64,000 bases of DNA from JBKQVT01 sp963727245 (GTDB taxonomy: Bacteria; Planctomycetota; Planctomycetia; Pirellulales; Thermoguttaceae), in the NCBI GenBank assembly GCA_963727245.1, contig CAVSFO010000001.1, forward strand, positions 744,001 through 808,000, given 5' to 3'. Below, piece after piece: positions 26,589 through 34,977 of this stretch (within the stretch, counting starts at the first letter, position 1; each line of letters opens with the position of its first letter). The position numbers and the translations under genes were made by a program. A model generated the notes under the pieces. It was not told where the DNA came from. It made no database searches and saw nothing but the letters and a program-made list of their open reading frames with translations.

Positions 26589-27563
26589 ATGACCGCCCCT
26601 TGGATCACCTACCGGCGCGAGCTGAAGGTCCTGGACTGCACGGTGCGGGACGGCGGCCTGATCAACGAGCACGCCTTCGAGGACGGCTTCGTCCAGGGCG
26701 TCTACCGGGCCTGCGTCGCCGCCGGCATCGACTACATGGAACTGGGCTACAAGGCGGACAAGAAACTCTTCGCCCGCGACGGTTTCGGGGTCTGGAAATT
26801 CTGCGACGAGAACGACATCCGCCGCATCGTGGGCGACAATCCCACGCCGCTGAAGTTGGCCGCCATGGTCGACGCCGGCAAGTCGGACTGGCGCAGCGAC
26901 GTGCTGCCGAAGAAGGACAGCGTGCTGGACCTGATCCGGGTGGCCTTCTACGTGACCCAGGTCTCCGAGGCCGTCGACATGATCAAGGACGCCTTCGACA
27001 AGGGCTACGAGGTGTCGGCCAACCTGATGGCGGTCACCACGGCCAAGGAGCAGGAGATCGACCAGGCGCTGGAGGTGCTGGCCGAAACCCCCGCCAGCAC
27101 CCTGGTCGTCGTCGACAGCTACGGCGCCATGTACGCCGAGCAGGTCGAGATCCTGGTGAAGAAGTATCTCAGCTACGGCAAGGCGACCGGCAAAGAGGTG
27201 GGCATCCACGCCCACAATAACCAACAACTGGCCTTTGCCAACACGATCGAGGCCGTCATTCACGGGGCCAATCGCCTGGATGCCTCGATGGGCGGGCTGG
27301 GGCGCGGCGCCGGCAACTGTCCCATGGAGTTGTTGATCGGCTTCCTGCGCAATCCGAAATTCAAGATCCGGCCGGTCTACCAGGTGCTCCAGGAGCAGCT
27401 CTTGCCGCTGAGCCGCCGCGTGGAGTGGGGTCCGCTGGTGCAATACAACATCACCGGCCAGCTCAACGAGCATCCCCGCAGCGCCATGGCCGCCCGCGGC
27501 AGCGACCAGCGCGACGACTACGTGCGCTTCTACGATCGGCTGGTCAACGAGCAGGACATGTGA
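26589..27563 (+). CDS. HMGL-like aldolase/pyruvate-carboxyltransferase-domain protein
   Basis: A 324-residue TIM-barrel enzyme of the DRE-TIM (HMG-CoA lyase-like) superfamily. VLDCTVRDGGLINEHAFED holds the first metal/substrate motif (D-x-RDGG), and GKEVGIHAHNNQQLAFANT holds the metal-binding HxH. GGLGRGAGNCPMELLIGFL is the conserved glycine-rich loop. It resembles 4-hydroxy-2-oxovalerate aldolase-type proteins found as aldolase catalytic-domain proteins in polysaccharide and accessory contexts. GGAGGAA precedes the ATG. It overlaps the next gene by one base (TGATG). The substrate cannot be told. Confidence 0.85.
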   Translation: MTAPWITYRRELKVLDCTVRDGGLINEHAFEDGFVQGVYRACVAAGIDYMELGYKADKKLFARDGFGVWKFCDENDIRRIVGDNPTPLKLAAMVDAGKSDWRSDVLPKKDSVLDLIRVAFYVTQVSEAVDMIKDAFDKGYEVSANLMAVTTAKEQEIDQALEVLAETPASTLVVVDSYGAMYAEQVEILVKKYLSYGKATGKEVGIHAHNNQQLAFANTIEAVIHGANRLDASMGGLGRGAGNCPMELLIGFLRNPKFKIRPVYQVLQEQLLPLSRRVEWGPLVQYNITGQLNEHPRSAMAARGSDQRDDYVRFYDRLVNEQDM

Positions 27564-28240
27564 TGTGCGGTCGTTTCACCCTGCGGACGCCGGCTGCGGC
27601 CGTGGCCCGGCAGTTCGGCCTGCTGGACGTGCCGCCGTTTGAGCCGCGCTTCAACGTGGCGCCGTCGCAGAGCGTGGCGGCGGTCCGCATGACGCCCGCG
27701 GACGCCTCTCCGCGGCGGGAGTTGGTTTGGCTCCGCTGGGGGCTGGTGCCTGCTTGGGCGAAAGACCCTGCGCTGGGCAATCGGCTGATCAACGCCCGGG
27801 CGGAGACGGCCGCCGAGAAGCCGGCCTTTCGCGCGGCCTTCGGGCGGCGGCGCTGCCTGGTGGCAGCCGACGGCTTCTACGAATGGCAGCGGACCGGCCC
27901 GCACAAGCAGCCCTATTTCTTCCATCTCGGCGACGATGGCCCCTTCGGGTTTGCCGGCCTCTGGGAGACGTGGCAAGGGCCCGGCCCGTCGCCCCTGGAG
28001 TCCTGCACCCTGCTGACCACGGAGGCCAACGACCTGGTCCGGCCCATTCACGACCGCATGCCGGTCATCGTCGCCCCGGCCGACTACGCGCTCTGGCTGG
28101 ACCCGGCCGTGGTGGAGCCGCAGCGGTTGAGACGGCTGTTGGCGCCCTATCCGAGCCGGGAGATGGCGGCCTATGCGGTAAGCACGCGGATCAACAATCC
28201 CGGCAACGAAGATCCGTGCTGTATCGAGCCGCTGGGCTGA
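27563..28240 (+). CDS. SOS response-associated peptidase (SRAP/YedK/HMCES)
   Basis: A 225-residue SRAP protein that crosslinks to abasic sites in single-stranded DNA through its Cys2. MCGRFTLRTPAAAVARQFGL gives the exposed N-terminal Cys after Met removal. FNVAPSQSVAAVR, WGLVPAWAKDP, NARAETAAEKPAFRAAF, FYEWQRTG and HDRMPVIVAP are all family motifs, including the catalytic Glu and His. The start codon overlaps the stop of the aldolase gene, so the two are co-transcribed. Length is normal. Confidence 0.94.
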   Translation: MCGRFTLRTPAAAVARQFGLLDVPPFEPRFNVAPSQSVAAVRMTPADASPRRELVWLRWGLVPAWAKDPALGNRLINARAETAAEKPAFRAAFGRRRCLVAADGFYEWQRTGPHKQPYFFHLGDDGPFGFAGLWETWQGPGPSPLESCTLLTTEANDLVRPIHDRMPVIVAPADYALWLDPAVVEPQRLRRLLAPYPSREMAAYAVSTRINNPGNEDPCCIEPLG

Positions 28241-28254
28241 GGCCGGAATTGTAG

Positions 28255-28330
28255 CACGCCACACGCCGTGTGCCGTTGGCAGTACGCCGCACACGCCGTG
28301 TGCGGTGGAATCGGCACACGGCGTGTGCCG
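28255..28330. repeat. PR-6 palindromic repeat cluster
   Basis: Three tandem palindromes of the ACACGCCGTGT type: CACGCCACACGCCGTGTGCC (28255), CCGCACACGCCGTGTGCGG (28287-28305) and CGGCACACGGCGTGTGCCG (28312-28330). The middle one recurs exactly at 54206-54224. Confidence 0.8.
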
Positions 28331-28408
28331 GATACGGGTGAGGCCGGCTTGACAGTCGCCCCGCCGCGGGCGACACTTGCCATAACCCCACCGCAAGGAG
28401 TTCGTCCC

Positions 28409-29653
28409 GTGCGACTCATCCTCACCGACCGGCTGCCGCAGCGGAGCAATTTTTATCCCTTGGCGCTGTGCCGCCCGATCTGGGAATTGCGCTGCGGCAT
28501 GACGACCCTGGCGGAGAAGCTGACGGCCGCCGCCCCGGGCGGCAGCGAAGTGGCCTGCTTCGTGCCGCCCTTCCTGGCCGAGGTCTATCGCACGCAAACC
28601 ACCTGGCCGGTCAACGACCCGGCCAGCCTGCGGGACGACGATTTGCTGATCGCCGCCGGCCGGGTGAAAGCGGCCGGGCTGGCGCTGCTGGGCAGCGGCC
28701 CCAGCCGAGTGGTCCTCGACGCCGGCGGCGAAGTGCTGCTGGCACGCATCACCCGCGAGGACCTGGCCAAGCTCGCCGCCGATTCCATCGAGTCGCTGCT
28801 GGCGGCGGCCAAGCGGTCGCTGCCGGTGGCCACCGGCGGCGTCGTGCCGGCGTGGAACTATATTTGGGAGTTGGTTCTGTGCAACGCCGAGCAACTGGCC
28901 GAGGATTTTCGCGCCGCCGGCCGCAGCGGCATCGAAGGCACGGTCGAGCAGCCCGCGGCCCTGCGCGGCAGCCGCGACGACATCTACGTGGCCCCCGAGG
29001 CAACGGTCCACCCCCTGGCCGTGCTCGATGCCACGGCGGGACCGATCTACATCGACCAGGGCGCCGAAATTCATCCCTTCACCCGCATCGAAGGACCCTG
29101 CTACGTCGGCAAGCAGTCGATCCTGTTGGGGGCCAAGTGCCGCCAGGGGAATACCATCGGCCCGCTGTGCCGCGCCGGCGGCGAAGTGGAACACTCGATC
29201 CTCCAGGGCTGCACGAACAAGTATCACGACGGTTTTCTCGGCCATGCCTACGTGGGCCAATGGGTGAACCTTGGCGCCGGCACGACCAACAGCGACTTGC
29301 GCAACGATTACGGCCGGGTGAAGGTCGTGTTGGACGGCCGCACGGCCATCGACACCGGCTCGAACAAAATGGGGGCCCTGATCGGCGACCATACGAAGAC
29401 CGCCATCGGCACGCTCCTCAACACCGGCGCCTACGTGGGGGCGATGGCCCAACTGGCCACGCCCGGGGTGCTGCTGCCGAAGTTCATTCCCTCGTTCGCC
29501 TGGGTGCTGAAGGGGGCGATCAGCGAAGGGGCGGGCAAGGGGCGGCTGTATGCCACGGCCCGGCTGGCGATGGCCCGCCGCGGCGCCAAATGGACCGAGG
29601 CCGACGAGGCCCTCTGGGACGAGGTGTATCGCAGGATAAAGGATAAAGGATAA
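28409..29653 (+). CDS. GlmU-family bifunctional sugar-nucleotide protein (GlmU_put type)
   Basis: About 414 residues from a GTG start (VRLILTDRLPQRSNFYPLAL) with AAGGAG eight bases upstream. The N-terminal region (to about 190) is a divergent nucleotidyltransferase-like domain. The C-terminal region is a left-handed beta-helix of hexapeptide repeats (IYIDQGAEIHPFTRIEGPCY; TNKYHDGFLGHAYVGQWVN). This matches the putative UDP-GlcNAc diphosphorylase/glucosamine-1-phosphate acetyltransferase family of Bacteroidetes and Planctomycetes. The last residues, IKDKG, and the stop codon come from a PR-7 repeat. Confidence 0.85.
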   Translation: MRLILTDRLPQRSNFYPLALCRPIWELRCGMTTLAEKLTAAAPGGSEVACFVPPFLAEVYRTQTTWPVNDPASLRDDDLLIAAGRVKAAGLALLGSGPSRVVLDAGGEVLLARITREDLAKLAADSIESLLAAAKRSLPVATGGVVPAWNYIWELVLCNAEQLAEDFRAAGRSGIEGTVEQPAALRGSRDDIYVAPEATVHPLAVLDATAGPIYIDQGAEIHPFTRIEGPCYVGKQSILLGAKCRQGNTIGPLCRAGGEVEHSILQGCTNKYHDGFLGHAYVGQWVNLGAGTTNSDLRNDYGRVKVVLDGRTAIDTGSNKMGALIGDHTKTAIGTLLNTGAYVGAMAQLATPGVLLPKFIPSFAWVLKGAISEGAGKGRLYATARLAMARRGAKWTEADEALWDEVYRRIKDKG

Positions 29654-29722
29654 AGGATGAAGGATGAAAAGGCGTGGCGCGGACCTGTCCGGACATCCTT
29701 CATCCTTTATCCTTCATCCTTT
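29635..29722. repeat. PR-7 nested palindrome, copy 1
   Basis: Arms made of AAGGATAAAGGATGAAGG-type units and the complementary CCTTCATCCTTTATCC. The core GGCGTGGCGCGGACCTGTCC is the same as in copies at 34821 and 50511 but inverted. It fills the gap between the GlmU-like gene and asnB and is followed by a PR-12 tract that abuts the asnB ATG. Confidence 0.85.
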
Positions 29723-29751
29723 CCCTGATCCCTGGCCCCTGGCCCCTCCCC

Positions 29752-31674
29752 ATGTGCGGCATCACCGGCGCGGTTTGGACTGATCCGGCCAAGGCCCTGG
29801 AGGCCGAGAGCCTGCGGCGCATGATCGCCGTGCTCCGCCATCGCGGCCCGGACGGCGAAGGCCAGTACGTCGCCGAAGCCGGCAGCCCGGCCCCCGGCGT
29901 CGCCCTGGGACACCGCCGCCTGGCCATCCTCGACGTGGCTGGCGGGCAGCAACCGATGAGCAACGAGGACGGCTCCGTATGGATCGTCTTCAACGGCGAG
30001 ATCTACAACTTCCGCTCCTTGCGGCAGCGGTTGGAAGGCGCCGGCCATCGCTTCCACACCCAGAGCGATACGGAAGCCATCGTCCACCTCTACGAAGAAG
30101 AAGGGCCGCAGTGCCTGGGCCACCTCAACGGCATGTTCGCCCTGGCCTTGTGGGACGCCCGCCGGCAGCAATTGCTGCTGGCCCGCGACCGGCTGGGCAA
30201 GAAGCCGCTGGTCTATCGCGCCGAGCCGGGGCGGCTGCTGTTCGCCAGCGAGTTGAAGAGCCTGTTGGAGGCGCCGGGCGTGCCCCGGGAAATCAGCCCC
30301 CAGGCCATCGACGCCTACCTGACCTATCAGTACGTCCCCCATCCGCAAACGATCTTCCGTGGCATCCACAAGTTGCCCCCCGGCCATTACGCCCTCTATC
30401 GCCAAGGCCGCCTCGACGTACAACGCTACTGGAACGTCGATTTCAATCGCCAGGTGGACCTGCCCGCCCGGGAGTACGTCGAGCAGTTGCGCAGCCTGTT
30501 GCGGTCGTCGGTCGAGTTGCGGTTGCAGAGCGAGGTGCCGCTGGGGGCCTTTCTCTCCGGCGGCATCGATTCCAGCATCGTGGTGGGCCTGATGCGGGAA
30601 TTGACGAGCCAGCCGGTGCGGACGTTCTCCATCGGCTTCAACGTGCCCGAGTATGACGAAACCCGTTATGCCCGCCTGGCCGCCCGGCAATTCCAGACGC
30701 AGCACGAAGAGTTTCGGGTGGAGCCGCGGGCGTTGGAGATCCTGCCGCGGCTGATGTGGCACTACGACGAGCCCTTTGCCGACGCTTCGGCCGTGCCCAC
30801 CTGGTACGTCTCGCAGCTTACCCGAACGCACGTGACCGTCGCCCTGACCGGCGACGGCGGCGACGAGCTGTTCGCCGGCTATCCGCGTTACCGGGCGGTC
30901 TGGCTGGCCGGGCAGTTCGACCGCCTGCCGGGCCTGGTCCGCCGGCTGCTGGCGGGCCGCTTCTGGCAGCGCTTGCCCAGCAGTTCCCGGCAAAAGTCGC
31001 TGCTGCGGCGCTGGAAGCGTTTCGTCGAAGTCCTCGGCCAGTCGCCCCAGCGGCGCTACCTCGATTGGATCGCCATTTTCAACGAAACCCGCCGGGCCGC
31101 CCTCTATAGCGACGATTTTCTGGCCGCGCTGCCCGACGCCGACCCGCAACAGTTCCTCGCCGCCGCCTTCGCCTCCAGCCGCCGCCGCAACCCGGTCACC
31201 TCGACGACGCTCACCAACCTGGTCACCTATCTGCCCTGCGACCTGATGACCAAGGTCGATATCGCTTCCATGGCCCACGGCTTGGAGTGCCGGCAGCCTT
31301 TCCTGGACTATCGGGTGGTGGAACTGGCGGCCCAGATGCCCCTACGGCTGAAGCTCCATGGCGGCCGGGGAAAATGGGTCCTGCGCCAGGCCTTCGCCGA
31401 CCTGCTGCCGGGGCCGATCCGCCGGCGTCGCAAAATGGGGTTCGGCGTCCCACTGGACTATTGGTTCCGCAACGAATTGAAGGATTACACCCGGCAGGTG
31501 CTGCTCGATCCGCAGACGCTTGGTCGGGGCTATTTCCGCCCCGAGGCGGTCCGCCGGCTGCTGGACGAGCATCAGCAGGGGCACTTCGACCATAGCGCCC
31601 GGCTCTGGGCCCTGCTCGTCCTGGAGCTATGGCACCGGCAGTGGGCAGGGAAAAACCACGAATCCGAGAGTTGA
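29752..31674 (+). CDS. asnB: Asparagine synthase (glutamine-hydrolysing)
   Basis: A 640-residue enzyme. The N-terminal class II glutaminase starts MCGITGAVWTDPAKALEAES (Cys2 nucleophile), with RRMIAVLRHRGPDGEGQY and VFNGEIYNFRSLRQRLEG. The synthetase domain has the PP-loop GAFLSGGIDSSIVVGLM and DGGDELFAGYPRY. LPCDLMTKVDIASMAHGLEC is a conserved acceptor-side motif. Such AsnB proteins often belong to surface polysaccharide or lasso/exosortase-type loci; a housekeeping role is equally possible. No clear ribosome-binding site is visible because the repeat reaches the start codon. Confidence 0.92.
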   Translation: MCGITGAVWTDPAKALEAESLRRMIAVLRHRGPDGEGQYVAEAGSPAPGVALGHRRLAILDVAGGQQPMSNEDGSVWIVFNGEIYNFRSLRQRLEGAGHRFHTQSDTEAIVHLYEEEGPQCLGHLNGMFALALWDARRQQLLLARDRLGKKPLVYRAEPGRLLFASELKSLLEAPGVPREISPQAIDAYLTYQYVPHPQTIFRGIHKLPPGHYALYRQGRLDVQRYWNVDFNRQVDLPAREYVEQLRSLLRSSVELRLQSEVPLGAFLSGGIDSSIVVGLMRELTSQPVRTFSIGFNVPEYDETRYARLAARQFQTQHEEFRVEPRALEILPRLMWHYDEPFADASAVPTWYVSQLTRTHVTVALTGDGGDELFAGYPRYRAVWLAGQFDRLPGLVRRLLAGRFWQRLPSSSRQKSLLRRWKRFVEVLGQSPQRRYLDWIAIFNETRRAALYSDDFLAALPDADPQQFLAAAFASSRRRNPVTSTTLTNLVTYLPCDLMTKVDIASMAHGLECRQPFLDYRVVELAAQMPLRLKLHGGRGKWVLRQAFADLLPGPIRRRRKMGFGVPLDYWFRNELKDYTRQVLLDPQTLGRGYFRPEAVRRLLDEHQQGHFDHSARLWALLVLELWHRQWAGKNHESES

Positions 31675-31758
31675 GCGTGTGATAAACTGGTCTAATTTGG
31701 TAATTTGGGCGATATAAACATAGTGCACGCCTGCTCTTCGCCTCCGCACTAAACTCGA

Positions 31759-31764
31759 TATAAT
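31759..31764 (+). promoter_or_regulatory. TATAAT -10 box of glgC, near-leaderless
   Basis: A perfect TATAAT ends eight bases before the glgC ATG at 31773, so transcription would start almost at the start codon. No good -35 is visible at the expected distance. Confidence 0.45.
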
Positions 31765-31772
31765 CGATACTT

Positions 31773-33059
31773 ATGAGCCAGAGCGAACCGATTGTCGCGC
31801 CCGTTCACGTCGACATGAAAGATGTCCTGTCGGTGATCCTGGCGGGGGGGAAGGGAGCGCGGCTGGAGCCGCTCACGCGGGACCGCGCCAAGCCGGCCGT
31901 CCCCTTCGGCGGCATCTATCGCATCATCGATTTCCCGCTGTCGAACTCGCTGAACAGCGGCATCCGCAAGAACCTCATCTTCACCCAGTACAAAGCGATG
32001 AGCCTGGATCGCCATATCAACCTCGGCTGGCAGGGCTATCTCTGCCGCGAGTTGGGCGAATTCATCGACATCGTTCCGCCGCAGCAGCGGATCGACGAGC
32101 ACTGGTATCAGGGCACCGCCGACGCCGTCTATCAGAACATCTACACGATCGAGAAGGAACGCCCGGCCTACGTCGTCATCCTGGCCGGCGATCACATCTA
32201 CAAGATGGACTACATGAAGCTGGTCGAGCGGCATATCGAGAGCCGGGCCGACGTGACGGTCGGCGCGCTGCGGGTCGATCTCCGCCTGGCCCAGCAACTC
32301 GGCGTCATGCAGATCGACGGCGACAGCCGCGTCGTCGGTTTCGAGGAGAAGCCGGAGCAGCCCAAGGCGATGCCGGACGATCCGGGCCTGGCCCTGGGCT
32401 CGATGGGGATTTACGTCTTTACCGCCCGCTTCCTCTTCGAACAATTGTGCCTGGACGCCACGCGGCACGGCAGCAAGCACGACTTCGGCCACGACGTCAT
32501 TCCCTCGGTGATCCAGACCCATCGCGTGCTGGCCTACCCGTTCCTCGATGAGAACCGCAAGAAGGACGCCTACTGGCGGGACGTGGGCACGCTGGACGCC
32601 TACTACGAGGCGAACATGGACCTGGTGGCGGTCGATCCGCAACTGAACCTGTACGATCATCGCTGGCCGATCCGCACCTATCAGCCCAACTTGCCGCCGC
32701 CGAAGTTCGTCTTTGCGGAGCGCGGCGTGCCGGCCCGCCGCGGACAGGCCCTGGACAGCATCGTCTGCGCGGGCTCGATCGTTTCCGGCGGCCAGATCGA
32801 GCGCTCCATCGTCGGCACCAACGCCCGCATCAACAGCTACGCCCAGGTGGAAGATTCCATTCTTTTCGACGGGGTCAACGTGGGCCGGCACGCCAAGATT
32901 CGCCGGGCGATCATCGACAAAGAGGTGGACATCCCCGCCGGAATCGAGATCGGCTACAACCGCGACTTGGACCGCTCCCGCGGTTTCACCATCACCGAGC
33001 GCGGCATCACGGTGATCGCCAAGACGCACGCCATGGACCACTTCGTGACCAGCGATTAA
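31773..33059 (+). CDS. glgC: Glucose-1-phosphate adenylyltransferase
   Basis: Makes ADP-glucose for glycogen. A 428-residue protein. After a short leader, VLSVILAGGKGARLEPLTRD is the nucleotide-binding loop, and PFGGIYRIIDFPLSNSLNSG and LAGDHIYKMDYMKLVERHIE follow, then the beta-helix C-terminus. FEEKPEQP and YWRDVGTLDAYYEANMDL are family motifs. Length and spacing are normal. It could start at MKDVLSV fourteen residues later. No other glycogen genes are in the window. Confidence 0.95.
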   Translation: MSQSEPIVAPVHVDMKDVLSVILAGGKGARLEPLTRDRAKPAVPFGGIYRIIDFPLSNSLNSGIRKNLIFTQYKAMSLDRHINLGWQGYLCRELGEFIDIVPPQQRIDEHWYQGTADAVYQNIYTIEKERPAYVVILAGDHIYKMDYMKLVERHIESRADVTVGALRVDLRLAQQLGVMQIDGDSRVVGFEEKPEQPKAMPDDPGLALGSMGIYVFTARFLFEQLCLDATRHGSKHDFGHDVIPSVIQTHRVLAYPFLDENRKKDAYWRDVGTLDAYYEANMDLVAVDPQLNLYDHRWPIRTYQPNLPPPKFVFAERGVPARRGQALDSIVCAGSIVSGGQIERSIVGTNARINSYAQVEDSILFDGVNVGRHAKIRRAIIDKEVDIPAGIEIGYNRDLDRSRGFTITERGITVIAKTHAMDHFVTSD

Positions 33060-33067
33060 CCGTTGGA

Positions 33068-33146
33068 GTGCCACGACCATGCGTCGCATGGTGCCGGGCT
33101 TGTCCAGCAGTGATCGCCGCACTGCTGGACAAGCCAGCAGTGGCAC
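33068..33146. repeat. PR-4 palindromic repeat, copy 2
   Basis: GTGCCACGACCATGCG at the left, inner arm GGCTTGTCCAGCAGT, and at the right ACTGCTGGACAAGCC then AGCAGTGGCAC. It lies between the convergent glgC and rsmE genes. The same organisation is found at 4426-4518. Confidence 0.85.
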
Positions 33147-33154
33147 ACGGCACC

Positions 33155-33914
33155 TTAACTTGACCAGGTCGCCGCGACCTGGGCCACCAGGGCCAAGGCG
33201 GCCGTCTCGACCCGCAGGATGCGCGGCCCCAGATCGACCTGCTGCCAGTGGGCCGCTGCGGCCAGGGCGACCTCCTCGTCGGTCAGTCCGCCCTCCGGAC
33301 CCACGGCCAACACGGCAACATGCTCACTGCGTGCCACGGCTGTGTCAGCCGTGCTCGTGCTCCAGGGAAAGGCGCGCACGGCTGACACAACCGTGGCACG
33401 CGGTGCGTGGGGATGAGCGAAGAGGCGTAAAGAATCGTCGCCGGCCGTGCCGACCAGTTCCGCCCAATCCCGCGGCGGGGCAATCTCCATCAGGCGGTTG
33501 CGGCCGCATTGCTTCGAGGGCCTCGACGACCGTCCGTCGCAGCCGGCCCAGGACCGGCTCCGTCGGCCGGGCCACGGCCCGGCCGGTCACCAACGGCACG
33601 AGCCGGCCCACTCCCAGCTCGACCGCCTTTTCGACCAGCCATTTCTGCCGCTCGCCCTTGGGCAGGGCCACGGCGAGGACCAACAGCAGCGGCAGCTCGC
33701 GATCGACCGCGGCGCGGGAGAGGATGGAAAGCTCGACTTCCGTCCGCCGCAGGCGCTCGACGCGGGCGGAAAACTCGCTGCCGCTGCCGTCGAACAGCGT
33801 GACCCGCGCCGCCTCTTTCAGCCGCATGACGTGGATCAAATGATGGGCTTCCGCCCCGCCCAGCACGGCGCGGTCGCCGCTGACGGGGGTTTCGACGAAG
33901 TAGCGTTCGGACAC
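33155..33914 (-). CDS. rsmE: 16S rRNA (uracil1498-N3)-methyltransferase, frameshifted and carrying an in-frame repeat
   Basis: SPOUT methyltransferase. From a GTG start: VSERYFVETPVSGDRAVLGG, AEAHHLIHVMRLKEA, LALPKGERQKWLVEKAVELG-like core (LAVALPKGERQKWLVEKAVE). After a frameshift near 33518 come CGRNRLMEI, AVGPEGGLTDEE (the SAM knot signature) and LRVETAALALVAQ. Removing one C from the CCC at 33518-33520 restores VVEASKQCGRNRL. Between the LFAHPHAP and EHVAVLAVGPEGG segments, a 73-bp PR-5 palindrome adds about 24 residues (RATVVSAVRAFPWSTSTADT and onward) in frame. Confidence 0.88.
33329..33401. repeat. PR-5 palindromic repeat inside rsmE
   Basis: Arms of 26 bp (33329-33354 and 33376-33401), one mismatch, beginning GCGTGCCACGGCTGTGTCAG. 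It lies wholly within the rsmE reading frame. A single arm of the same family is found at 61273-61298. Confidence 0.88.
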
Positions 33915-34006
33915 GGCAGATAACCTCGCCACGGGCTCAAGTTTCCTTGCGTATTGTACCGAAAACAACGAAGGCAGGGGAAGTATCGATTAGGAGGGCC
34001 ATGCCG

Positions 34007-34809
34007 ATGTATGCCTCGCATTGGGGATTGCGGGAATCGCCGTTTCGCAACTGCACGGATCCGCACTGCTTCTACCAGAGCCCGACCCACGAGGAGGCCT
34101 TGGCCCGGTTGCACTTCCTGGTGGAGCAGCATCGCCGGCTGGGGCTCCTCTTGGGGCCCGAAGGCAGCGGCAAGTCGTTCTTGTTGGAGGTTTTCGCCGG
34201 GCAATTCCGCCGCAGCGGGCGGCCGGCGGCCAAGGTCAACCTGCTGGCCATCGAGCCGGCGGAACTGCTCTGGCTGGTGGCGCTGGAGTTGGGATTGAAT
34301 CCCGACCCGGGCAGTCCGACGGCCGCGCTGTGGCGGATGGTCACCGACCGGCTGTTGGAGAACCGCTATCAGCAGCTCGAGACGGCGATCCTCCTGGACG
34401 ACGCCGACCAGGCCAGCCGGGCGGTCTTGGCGCAGGTGGCGCGCTTGCGCAATACGACTGCGCGGCGGAGACGCGCTTGACCCTGGTGCTGGCGGGCCGG
34501 CAAGAGCAGATCGGCCACATCGGCGACCGCCTGCTGGGGCTGGCCGAATTGCGCATCGACATCGAGCCTTGGGAGCAGACCGAGACGGAGAATTACTTGA
34601 AGAGCTCGTTGGCGCAGGCGGGCTGCCGGACGGCGGTGTTTGCCGGGCCGGCCTTGGCCCGCCTCCAAGAGCTTTCGCACGGCATTCCCCGGCGGATCAA
34701 TCAATTGGCCGATCTGGCCCTGTTGGCCGGCGCCGGCCAGGACCTGCCGCAAATCGGCCCCGAGGTCATCGAGTCGGCCTATCAGGAGTTGGGCGTAGTC
34801 CAACTGTGA
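34007..34809 (+). CDS. ExeA-like AAA+ ATPase, split by a frameshift
   Basis: About 267 residues. MYASHWGLRESPFRNCTDPH is the typical start of ExeA/GspA-type proteins and is nine bases after an AGGAGG site, so the ATG at 34007 is preferred over 34001. Walker A GLLLGPEGSGKSFLLEV and Walker B AILLDDADQA are in the first frame. After a shift near 34465, TRLTLVLAGRQEQIGHIGDR and LSHGIPRRINQLADLALLAG (sensor 2) follow in the second. The family drives assembly of secretion and pilus systems in other bacteria; here it stands alone, so its role is unknown. Confidence 0.85.
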
Positions 34810-34820
34810 GGGGCCAAGGA

Positions 34821-34889
34821 AAGGATGAAGGATAAAGGATGACCGGACAGGTCCGCACCACGCCTTTTCATCCTTTATCCTTCCTCCTT
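34821..34889. repeat. PR-7 nested palindrome, copy 2
   Basis: AAGGATGAAGGATAAAGGAT arms around the core ACCGGACAGGTCCGCACCAC. It is followed to 34930 by a CCTTCCCCCTTCC tract like those at 47885 and 49620. It occupies the gap before the DUF1611 gene. Confidence 0.85.
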
Positions 34890-34977
34890 CCTCTCCTTCC
34901 CCCTTCCACCCTCCGCCTTCCCCCTTTACCATGGATACGGTGGTCGCAGTCCGACGCCCGCCCCCGAGGCCCCTTCC

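Noticed and set aside
27530..29452. 640-codon minus-strand frame
   Set aside because: It lies opposite SRAP and the GlmU-like gene, both with clear family motifs.
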